From the NCBI GenBank assembly GCA_964617875.1, contig CAZUAI010000038.1, forward strand, positions 1 to 50,474: DNA of 50,474 bases, read 5' to 3'. A program made the position numbers and the translations under genes. The notes beneath the pieces are model-generated. The model was not told the DNA's origin, made no database searches, and saw nothing but the letters and a program-made list of their open reading frames with translations. This document shows, one piece after another, positions 25,697-33,800 of this stretch. The DNA is from CAZMVY01 sp964617875. GTDB taxonomy: Bacteria > Planctomycetota > Phycisphaerae > UBA1845 > PWPN01. The first letter of the stretch is position 1; each line of letters starts with the position of its first letter.

Positions 25697-26673
25697 GCCG
25701 GTGCGGCCTCCTCGCGGAAGGCCTCAATCGCCTCGCACGCGCCGGCGGGCGTGAGCCGGCCGACCGTCTGCTCGTCGATCATGATCACCGGCGCGAGGCT
25801 GCAGCAGCCGAGGCACGCGACTTTGTCCACGGTGAACATCCGGTCCGGGTCGGTATCGGCGTCGGCGGCGATGACCAGGTGCCGGCGGATCCCGTCGGTG
25901 ATCTGCGTCGCGCCGGACACGTGGCACGCCGTCCCGTGGCACACCTTGACGATGTGCCGTCCCGGCGGCGAACGGCGGAACCGGGCGTAGAACGTCGAAA
26001 CGCCCGCGATCTGCGCCGGCGTGATCTCCGTCAGCTCGCAGATGCGCTTCAGCGCTTCATCGGGCAGATAGCCGTAGTGCGCCTGAACCGCCTGAAGGAT
26101 CGGGACGGCGGCCTCGGCGGACCGGCCGTGTTCGGCGACCATCGCGTCGAGGCACGACAGATCCAGGACCGGCGGTTCGCCGGCGCGGCCACGCTCGTAC
26201 GAACCGCTTGAATGCGACGGGCAGGGGCGCCGGGCACGGCGGTCGGCCCGATCACGGGCGATCTCGGCCTTCACGGCGGCGATTCGCTCGCGCGTCGGCG
26301 GCCGCATGCCCCCTTGCGAAACCAGTCTCTTCGCGCTGCCGAGGAACGCAACGGAAGACAGGATCACAACCGCCGTCGCGATCTTCCGGCGACCGGCACG
26401 GCGGAGCGAGTTCTTCGTCTGGCGATCGTACTCCGCGGCCAGTTCGGAGGCCTTGGCGGAGCTTGTCCTGGCCGCTTTCCTGAGCGCCTCGACGCGCTGC
26501 CTGTCGCCGGGTTCCGCCCGCCGTGCCCGCACATGATCGACGATCAGCCAGCACGTTGCCGCCCCAAGGATGACGGCGGCCGCCGTGGCCAAGCCTGAAT
26601 GACGAACCAGGGGCGGCCGCGCCATTCGGTCGCGACATGCGGGTTTCGTCATGCGGGTTTCATCATTCATCAT
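25693..26673 (-). CDS. NuoE-like 2Fe-2S subunit with N-terminal two-helix membrane anchor
   Basis: The protein is about 326 residues, twice the usual NuoE/HydC length. Residues about 170-320 are the standard thioredoxin-like 2Fe-2S domain (VCHGTACHVSGA and KVACLGCCSLAP, four Cys ligands). The N-terminal half has two hydrophobic helices (about 29-47 and 95-113) around an Arg/Ala/Glu-rich helical segment, and would hold the subunit at the membrane with both ends inside. The start at 26673 lies within a short repeat-rich stretch and has only a distant GGGAG; 26670 and 26652 are alternatives. It overlaps the membrane polyferredoxin gene upstream and the NuoF-like gene downstream. Confidence 0.85.
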   Translation of the reverse strand: MMNDETRMTKPACRDRMARPPLVRHSGLATAAAVILGAATCWLIVDHVRARRAEPGDRQRVEALRKAARTSSAKASELAAEYDRQTKNSLRRAGRRKIATAVVILSSVAFLGSAKRLVSQGGMRPPTRERIAAVKAEIARDRADRRARRPCPSHSSGSYERGRAGEPPVLDLSCLDAMVAEHGRSAEAAVPILQAVQAHYGYLPDEALKRICELTEITPAQIAGVSTFYARFRRSPPGRHIVKVCHGTACHVSGATQITDGIRRHLVIAADADTDPDRMFTVDKVACLGCCSLAPVIMIDEQTVGRLTPAGACEAIEAFREEAAPA

Positions 26674-27613
26674 TCGTGTTCTGTCGCTCCCTGGGGCAGG
26701 ATGCATAGCAGCGGGCGCAGGACAGGCAGGCCGACCGCACCGCCCGCATCCGCTCGATGGCGCCGAAGGGGCAGGCATCCGTACACAGACCGCAGTCGAG
26801 TTCGGCGCCCGGCGTGATCGTCACGCCCCGCCACGAAAAGCGGGCCAGAATCGCCAGCAGCCCGCCGTAGGGACACAGCCACCGGCAGTACGGACGGCCG
26901 ATGAACAGCCCCGCCAGCAGGAACGCCCCGCCGAGCATGAGCATTTCGCCCGAGCCCGTCCGGCGGAAAAGCCCAACGAAGGGGTCGAACCGGCAGATGA
27001 TGAAGTCGCGGTGCATCGCCGGCCGGGCCGCGAACCAGACGGCCAGCGCGAGGTAGACGTACTTCAGCCAGCCGAGTACTCGATCCAGCCGCCGCGGCAC
27101 GGTGATGGGTGACAGCACAACCAGGTCCTGGATCGCCCCCAACGGGCACACGCCGCCGCAGAAAACCCGTCCGAACAGAAGTGCGACCAGCAACGGCAGA
27201 AAGAAGAACACGACGACCACGAACGGTACGGCATAGCCCGGATCGGTCAGGGCCACGACGATGTTCTGCGTCGCGCCGATCGGGCACACGCAGCCCTTGC
27301 GGTAGAAGCCGAAGTACAGCAGGCACGCGATCGTCAGCACCGCAAGCCACCGACGACTTCGAGCGATCAGGCCGATCCAGGCCGACGCCCCGAGCGCGGC
27401 CGCCAGCAGCGCCGCGTCCACCGCGCTCCACCACGCGGCCCGCGGCAACGGCCGCTGCGTGGGAGGCGTGGTATATCCGCCGCCGATGTCCTTCGCCTGC
27501 GGCGCGGCGCTCACGGGGCGCTGGTAGTCAACGGCGGGCGCTGCCGCGGCCACGATCAACAGGGCCGCGAGCGACAGCGGCAGATGGACCATGCGGTGGG
27601 CGGGGCTCGTCAT
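26663..27613 (-). CDS. NapH/NosR-like membrane polyferredoxin
   Basis: The protein is 316 residues. An N-terminal signal-like helix and a further four or five membrane segments are interspersed with motifs of the NapH/NosR C-terminal family: CVCPIGATQ, FCGGVCPLGAIQD and CRWLCPYGG. Two C-terminal 4Fe-4S motifs (CGLCTDACPFGA and CLSCARCYASCP) follow. In NapH/NosR such proteins move electrons from quinol or flavin across or along the membrane. Here it probably links the Tat-exported ferredoxin with the NuoEF-like subunits. The ATG overlaps the preceding stop (ATGA). Confidence 0.88.
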   Translation of the reverse strand: MTSPAHRMVHLPLSLAALLIVAAAAPAVDYQRPVSAAPQAKDIGGGYTTPPTQRPLPRAAWWSAVDAALLAAALGASAWIGLIARSRRWLAVLTIACLLYFGFYRKGCVCPIGATQNIVVALTDPGYAVPFVVVVFFFLPLLVALLFGRVFCGGVCPLGAIQDLVVLSPITVPRRLDRVLGWLKYVYLALAVWFAARPAMHRDFIICRFDPFVGLFRRTGSGEMLMLGGAFLLAGLFIGRPYCRWLCPYGGLLAILARFSWRGVTITPGAELDCGLCTDACPFGAIERMRAVRSACLSCARCYASCPRERQNTNDE

Positions 27614-28218
27614 GTGGGCCGGCGCCCTCCGCGGATTTCGGGGGCCGGCCTGCGGAGATAGGCGTCATCGGGACATGCCTCGGCGATCGAGCAGCGGTTG
27701 CAGTTCAGGCACAGGTTGTACCGCACCTCGAGCCGGATCGAGCCCAGGCCGGCCGGTTCCTTGCACTCCATCACGCACTTGCCGCACCCGTTGCAGAGCC
27801 TTTCGTCGATGACGTATTCGTAGTAGTTGTTCAACGGGTCGTCGGGGTCCACCTTGCCGATCGGCGTTCGCCGGATCGCGTCGCGCGGGCAGAGTTTCTC
27901 GAGCGGCAGGCCGTCCTCGCCCGTTTCGCTGGTGACGTCGAAGTACGCCGGGCAGACGCAACACCGCCCGCACTTCTCGTGCTCGTTGACGGCCCGCACG
28001 GCCGAGAGCGGGAGCACGCACGCCGTCGCGCACCTGTCGCACGCCTCGATGCCCGTCGCCCCGTGGCGGATGTTGACGCACTTCGCCGGGTCGATGAGCC
28101 ACACGTCCTGCGCGCTCGCCTTGCGGGCGAGGTAGGCGGCCGCTCCGCCGAGGCCGATCAGGCCGACGCCTCGCGCCGCATGGCCGAGCAACTCGCGCCG
28201 CGTGGTTTCCTCATTCAT
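27610..28218 (-). CDS. Tat-exported polyferredoxin
   Basis: The protein is 202 residues. It begins with a twin-arginine signal (TTRRELLG, then a Gly/Ala/Leu-rich helix ending in ASAQ), so it should be folded with its clusters and exported or anchored outside the cytoplasm. The mature part has several Cys clusters (CDRCATAC, CGRCCVCPAYF, LCPRDA, CNGCGKCVMECKEP and CLNCNRCSIAEACP), enough for up to four [4Fe-4S] centres, similar to NapG-type proteins. It is likely a redox partner of the NapH/NosR-like protein encoded next. ATGA overlaps on both sides. NapG/NapH similarity: clear; the terminal acceptor is unknown. Confidence 0.88.
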   Translation of the reverse strand: MNEETTRRELLGHAARGVGLIGLGGAAAYLARKASAQDVWLIDPAKCVNIRHGATGIEACDRCATACVLPLSAVRAVNEHEKCGRCCVCPAYFDVTSETGEDGLPLEKLCPRDAIRRTPIGKVDPDDPLNNYYEYVIDERLCNGCGKCVMECKEPAGLGSIRLEVRYNLCLNCNRCSIAEACPDDAYLRRPAPEIRGGRRPT

Positions 28219-29138
28219 GGCCGCACCCTGTCCGCGGGCGTCGCGGCCGGTCCCGTCGCAGCCGCTTCCTCCGGCTCGAACACGCAAATGTGCAGACGCG
28301 CGGTGTCGCCCACGTAGATCCTCTCCGAAAACCCGTCTCCCCTCTGAATCGGGAGGGCCGGGTGGAGGTGCTTCCCGGCCACGCCGACCGCCACGGGCAT
28401 GTTCTTGCTGTTCTGGTCGAAGGCCTCCGCGCCGATGAACGCGAGCATCCTCCCCGCCGCGTCGAACACCTTCACACGGGCCGGCGCCTTCTCGGCGACA
28501 ACGACGCGGCCGCCGCTCATCAACGCGAGGCTCGTCGGATTGCAGCAGCCGGGAAAGTCCTCGATCGCCCGCGTGCCAAACTTGCCGAAGTGCCCCAGTC
28601 GTTTGCCATCCGCGGCGTATCGCTCGACGCGGAACTTGGCCGGGTGGGCAACGTGAATGACGCCGTTCGCATCGACGGCAAAGTCCAGCCGTCCGTTGGG
28701 CATCAGGAACCCGCGCGTGTTGTTGTCCGTGCCGATGTCGTTGAGCCACTTGCCCGCCTTGTCGTAACGGCGGATGCAGCGGTGCGCGGCGTCGGCCAGC
28801 AGAAGGCAATCGTCCGCACGCCCGACAGCCGTCACGAGCCCCAGCCGCGCGCCGTCGCGAAACGTCGTCAACAGCGTGCCCGTGCCATCATACGACTCGA
28901 CCTGCCCGTCCTCGCCGACGTGGATGCGACCGTCCGCGGTGACCGAAACACACTGTCCCGGCTTCGCTGTATTCCAATGTCGCGACAGCCTGCCGCCGGG
29001 CTCAAAGACCTTGACCTCGCGATCGCCGACGGCGTACACACGCCCCTCACGATCGACCGCAATCCCGCGAAGGGCCTCGCGGAACTGCTCAGCCCGAGGG
29101 CCGCGACCGGAAATCGTCTTGACCTGGCGATATCGCAT
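28215..29138 (-). CDS. NHL-repeat beta-propeller protein
   Basis: The protein is about 307 residues built of NHL-type blades: LRGIAVDREGRVYAVGDREVKVFEPGG is the first clear unit, followed by four or five similar ones (for example FAVDANGVIHVAHPAKFRVERY). Near the middle it has a conserved GCCNP motif with two Cys. NHL propellers act as binding platforms and are common in exported planctomycete proteins, yet no signal peptide is visible with this start. A longer GTG start at 29249 overlaps the PQQ gene by 14 bases but adds a charged, poorly structured N-terminus. The start is therefore uncertain. It is part of the redox operon between the PQQ propeller and the Tat ferredoxin. Confidence 0.8.
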   Translation of the reverse strand: MRYRQVKTISGRGPRAEQFREALRGIAVDREGRVYAVGDREVKVFEPGGRLSRHWNTAKPGQCVSVTADGRIHVGEDGQVESYDGTGTLLTTFRDGARLGLVTAVGRADDCLLLADAAHRCIRRYDKAGKWLNDIGTDNNTRGFLMPNGRLDFAVDANGVIHVAHPAKFRVERYAADGKRLGHFGKFGTRAIEDFPGCCNPTSLALMSGGRVVVAEKAPARVKVFDAAGRMLAFIGAEAFDQNSKNMPVAVGVAGKHLHPALPIQRGDGFSERIYVGDTARLHICVFEPEEAAATGPAATPADRVRP

Positions 29139-29235
29139 ACGCGCTACCAGGAACCGGGGCGAGAAAGCGGAGCGAACCGCCGATCGAATCTCGCTTCTCG
29201 TCGTCCGGTGTCCATTGTGCCGCCTTCCCAGTCTC

Positions 29236-30492
29236 TCACTTCCCCGCACCTACTTCCACACATACCATCTTACTCATGTCCCGCAATACCAGCTTCCCAT
29301 CCACCAGCGCCATCGGCCCCCAGACGTTGTCACCGCTGAGGACCTGGGCACCGGCCAGTTCCTTGTACTCCTTCGTATTGGCCTCGATCAGCCGCAGCAT
29401 ACCCGTGTCACCGTCGAGCACGAAGAACATCCCGTCGGCCAGCAGGAAGCTGCCGAGGCCGAACGTCGCCTTGCCCTCGCTCGTCCAGACAATCCTGCCG
29501 TTCAGGTCGAGGCAGGTGAACAGCCCGCGGCCCCTCTTGCCGACGGCGAACATGTGGTCCTTGTACAGGATCGGCGTGTGTACCTCGGAGTTCCACTCGG
29601 TCGAGGGCAGACCGAACACCTTCTCCGCGGCGAATCGGTCGCCGTCGCGCTTCACGCGGATCATCACGCTGTCGGCGTTGTAGAGCGACGTCATGAAGAT
29701 CCGCCCATCGCCGATCACCAGGGGCGACGGGGCGACGGCCTGGTTGAACTTCCACGGAAATGACCACAACAGCGTGCCGTCGGCCGCGGAGATGCCGGCC
29801 AGACCCTTCAGGGCGCAGTACACATATTGCCGAACGCCGCCGATCTCCGCCGGCATCGGCGACGAATGCGACAACGCCCACCCGTCCGGGTTCGGGGCCT
29901 GCCAGATCGGCTTGCCCGTGGCCTTCTCGAGGGCGACGATCAGCGCATCCCCGCCGGTCGCGATGACAACGCGGTCCGGCTCGATCAGCGGACATTGGCC
30001 GTTGTACCACGGCGGAATCCTCGTCCTGTATTCCTTGACGAGTTCCTTCCGCCACAGCTCCTTGCCCGTTTGCGCGTCGAGGCAGTGGAAGACACACTTC
30101 GGGTCCATCGAGAAGACGTATTTCCCGTCCACCGCCGGCACCGTCCGCGTGATTCCGTGGTTCGGGCGGATCTCCTTCGCCTCCCGGTAGCGCCAGAGTT
30201 CCTTCCCGTCAGTCAGCGCGAGGCAGCGGACGAGCCATTCCGGGGTCTTCGGGTCGTAATCATTGAAGTAGACCCGCCCACCGACAATCGCGGGACCGGC
30301 GTAGCCCTGACACACGTCGGCGGTCCACAACACCTTGGGACCGGTCCTCGGCCAGGATCGAAGCAAGCCGGTTTCCCGCGAGATATTGTCGCGATTAGGC
30401 CCGCGAAACTGCGGCCAGTCGGCCGCGCAAACGATTGTCGTTGAGGTGGTTACGATCAGGACAGCCAGCGACCCTCGGGGAATTGTGTACAC
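29236..30492 (-). CDS. Secreted PQQ-binding-like beta-propeller protein
   Basis: The protein is 418 residues with an N-terminal signal peptide (about residues 1-22, cleaved near VCAAD). The sequence after it (DWPQFRGPNRDNIS) is the usual start of planctomycete PQQ-like propellers. Blades carry WR- and LDAQTGKELWRKE-type repeats. It lacks the catalytic segments of quinoprotein dehydrogenases, so it may be a scaffold or a sensor rather than an enzyme. The start is a GTG with GGAG 7 bases upstream. It is the first gene of the operon, behind a promoter with an extended -10 box. It would act in the periplasm together with the Tat-exported ferredoxin (inference). Confidence 0.88.
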   Translation of the reverse strand: MYTIPRGSLAVLIVTTSTTIVCAADWPQFRGPNRDNISRETGLLRSWPRTGPKVLWTADVCQGYAGPAIVGGRVYFNDYDPKTPEWLVRCLALTDGKELWRYREAKEIRPNHGITRTVPAVDGKYVFSMDPKCVFHCLDAQTGKELWRKELVKEYRTRIPPWYNGQCPLIEPDRVVIATGGDALIVALEKATGKPIWQAPNPDGWALSHSSPMPAEIGGVRQYVYCALKGLAGISAADGTLLWSFPWKFNQAVAPSPLVIGDGRIFMTSLYNADSVMIRVKRDGDRFAAEKVFGLPSTEWNSEVHTPILYKDHMFAVGKRGRGLFTCLDLNGRIVWTSEGKATFGLGSFLLADGMFFVLDGDTGMLRLIEANTKEYKELAGAQVLSGDNVWGPMALVDGKLVLRDMSKMVCVEVGAGK

Positions 30493-30557
30493 GAACGCTC
30501 TCCGGTGAACAGGTTGCCAACGACTCCCGCGGGTGGAACTCGGGTCTGGGCCGTTTC

Positions 30558-30587
30558 ACTATAGCACGAACGCCCCGGTGGCCGCAA
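30558..30587 (-). promoter_or_regulatory. Promoter of the redox operon
   Basis: On the minus strand TTGCGG (30582-30587) is followed after 18 bases by an extended -10 element TGCTATAGT (TATAGT at 30558-30563). The predicted start at about 30551 gives a 60-base leader before the GTG at 30492. Confidence 0.7.
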
Positions 30588-30743
30588 CGGCAGTCGATCG
30601 ATCCGGCGGGTTGCCCGCAGGTCCGCCTGCTCAAGGGCTGCGCGGACATTTCAGGGGTTGCGGCTCCCTGGCTTGCGTCGCCGGACTTGCCTGCCTGCAT
30701 GGGCAACGTCGATTCCCGACAGTCGCTGCCTGATCGGCCCGGC

Positions 30744-30771
30744 TTGCAAAAACGTTTTAGTCAGCTAGAGT
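30744..30771 (+). promoter_or_regulatory. Candidate promoter and palindromic operator of the carbohydrate cluster
   Basis: TTGCAA (30744-30749) and TAGAGT (30766-30771) are 16 bases apart. The spacer begins with a perfect palindrome, AAAACGTTTT (30749-30758), which has the central CG and AA-CG-TT pattern of LacI/GalR-type operators. The predicted leader before the ATG at 30822 is about 45 bases. No LacI-family gene is in the window. Confidence 0.5.
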
Positions 30772-30821
30772 TAGATAGTCGTACAGGGCCTTGCCAGCCT
30801 GGAATGCGGGGAGTCACGAAT

Positions 30822-33800
30822 ATGCATTGTATCGCCAGAGGCGTCTTCTTCTTTGTCGCGTGGGGCATCATCGCGCCGGACCATTGGCACGTCGGCGGGG
30901 CCGTCGCAGCACCACCGCCTGTGACCGTCGGCCAGGATGGCGCGGAGATGGTGCTCGTCCCGGCCGGTCCTTTCATCATGGGTGCCGTCGGTGAGAAGGT
31001 CAGGGACGACGAATCTCCCGTGCGGCGGCTCAACCTCCCGGCGTTCTACATCGACCGCTGCGAGGTCACCAACGCTCAGTATGCCCGCTACATCGCCGCC
31101 ACAAAGGCCACCCCGCCCGTCAGTTGGGACGGCGGGAAGCCCCCCCAGGGCAAGGAGAACTGTGCCGTCACCAACGTTACCTGGTTCGATGCGATGCGCT
31201 ACGCCGTCTGGGCCGGCAAGCGGCTCCCCACCGAAGCAGAATGGGAGAAGGCCGCCCGCGGAACCGACGGCCGTCGTTTCCCCTGGGGCAATGAGGACGA
31301 CAAGGCCCGCCGCAACCTCGACAACGACGGCAAGATCCGCCCCGTCGGCACGTTTCCCGCGGGGGCGTCGCCCTTTGGCTGCCTCGACATGAGCGGCAAT
31401 GTGTGGGAATGGACCGCCGACTGGTACGCCGGCTACCCCGGCACCGCGGCCCGATCCGTCCATTTCGGCAAGCAATACAAGGTCATGCGTGGCGGCGGGG
31501 GCATCTACTTCTACGGGATCGACAACCGTGGCGACTGCACGCAGCGCGCCCGCCTCGTTCCCTACGGCGAGCACGACGGCCTTGGCTTCCGCTGCGTGAA
31601 GGACGCCCCCGGAACCAAGGCCCCCTACGACCCGCGAAAGACGCTGGCCGAGGCGGAATCGCTGCTGAAGGCGACGCTCCGCGAACCCGTAACGCTGTCG
31701 TACGAGAAGGAGTTCGCCGATTTGCGGGCGAAGGGCGGCTTCCCGCTCCGCATCGAGGGCTCCGAAGGCCAGGCCGGCCCCGTGCGGACGGGTGTCCCGT
31801 TCCCGCAGGGCGTCGTCAAGGACGCGAGCCAGGTCCGCCTGCTCTCCACCGACGGCAAGCCGCAACCGGTCCAGACCACCGTCCTCGCCCGCTGGGCCGA
31901 CGGCTCGGCCCGCTGGCTGCTGCTCGACTTCGCCGGGCGGGCGGGGGAGACCTGCCGCGTCGAGTTCCGCGGCGCCGCCAAGTCGGCTTCGCCGGCCGCG
32001 CCGCTCCGCGTCCGGCGAACCGAGGAGCGCGTACAGATCGAAACGGGCCGCGTAACGCTCGTCATCGCACGCGACGGGCTTGTCACAGAGGTACGGTCGA
32101 GCGACGGCGTGATCCTCGGCCCGATGAGTCTCGAGCTTCAAGCCGTGCTCTCCGAGCAGGGAGCCGCGACGCGGCTCCGTCCGCTTCCCGCCGAGAGACT
32201 CGACCTGGAAGACGCCGGCGACATGCACGCGACCGTGCGCCTGCGGGGCGTTCTGGGCGGCGCAAGCGGCGAGCCCTCGCCGTTCCGGTACGATCTGCGG
32301 ATCCACGCGTACGCGGGCTCGTCGCGCGTAAATGCGCTCCTGACGCTGACGCACTTCGCGAAGCGAGTCGAGCCGACCGAGAAAGTGGCCCCGGTCATCA
32401 AGGTGGCGGACGCCACACTCCAGTTCGCCCTCCCGCAGCCGGCCACGCAGACGACCTTCGCGACCGATCACGGCGCGAAGACGCTGCCGGTCGGCCGCCG
32501 CGTCGAGCTTGTGCAGCCCGATGACCTCCGGTACACCATCAATCGGGATGCGCAGACCGCCGCCACGGGAACGCGGGCGCCCGGCTGGCTCGCCGCACAG
32601 GCCTCCACAGGCTGGGCCGTGTTCGGCGTACGGCACTTCTGGCAGAACCATCCGAAGTCGTTGTTTGCCTCGCCGAACGCGATCGGCACGCGGCTGTGGG
32701 CCGGCCGGGAGGCGTTCGAGTGGGAGGGCGGCCTCGCGAAGACGCACGAGATCGTGCTCGACTTCGCGGCACAGTCACCGACCGGCTACGCCATGGACCC
32801 GCTCCGCGCGACCGTGCCGCCCGCGTGGGCCTGCGGCACCGAGGCCGTCGGCCCGATGCTCCCGCGCTGCCGTGAGGCCGTCGAGCGGTTCCCGTACTGG
32901 GAGGTCCTGCGCGAGTCCAGCAAGCGCCGCTGGGTCCGTGCCATGCCGACGGGTCTGCGCGACTACGGCGACGCCTACATGGGCGGTCCCTACAAGGGCA
33001 AGAACGCCTACAGCAACCTCGAGTACGACGTGCCCTTCAACTTCGTCCTCGACTTCCTCAAGACGGCCCAGCCCTGGTACCTCGCCGCCGCCGAGGCCCA
33101 GGCCCGCCACCAGGCCGATATCGACATCGAGCACGCCGCGCCCTTCCAGTGGAAGCACAGCCCGCAGCACACGACCACCCGGGCTGATTTCGGCCACGTG
33201 TTCGTCCGCGGCCTCCTGCTGCACTACATGCTCACGGGCGAACGCCGCTCGCTCGAGGCCGCCCGCGAAATCGGCGACTGGCTCGCCCCGGAGGTCCAGG
33301 CCCTCAAGGGCATCGGAAACGAGCGCCAGATCGGCTGGTCGCTCTACGCCCTGGCCGGCCTCTACGAGTTCACCGGCGACGAGAAGTACCTCAAGGCCGC
33401 CGTCGCCGGCTGCGACAAGCTCACCGCCGGCCAGTCCGCCACGGGCAAGTTCAACATCCGCTGGGACAACCGCATCTCGTTCTTCAACGGCATCGCGATG
33501 AACGGGATGCTCGCGGTCTACCGCCTCACGAACAACGAACGGCTCGCGCAGACGATTCTCCAGGTCGCACGGCGGACGCTCGGCTTCTACCCCGAGTACG
33601 CCTGCCGTACGCTCGATGCCTTCGTCTGGGCCGCGCGCCACACGAAGGACCCGCGTTACCTCGACAACCTCGAACGCACCTGGCTCAGCTCGATGGAGTT
33701 CCTAATGGGCCGCGACTCGGGCATCACCGAGGAGGTCCACGCCTGGCAGTTCACCCAGCTCGCCGCGAAATACCAGTTGCTCCCGCTGTTCGACCGTCCC

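Noticed and set aside
30822..31610. Canonical formylglycine-generating sulfatase activator
   Set aside because: One of the two catalytic Cys appears to be missing, the domain is fused to a lyase-like protein, and no sulfatase gene is in the window.
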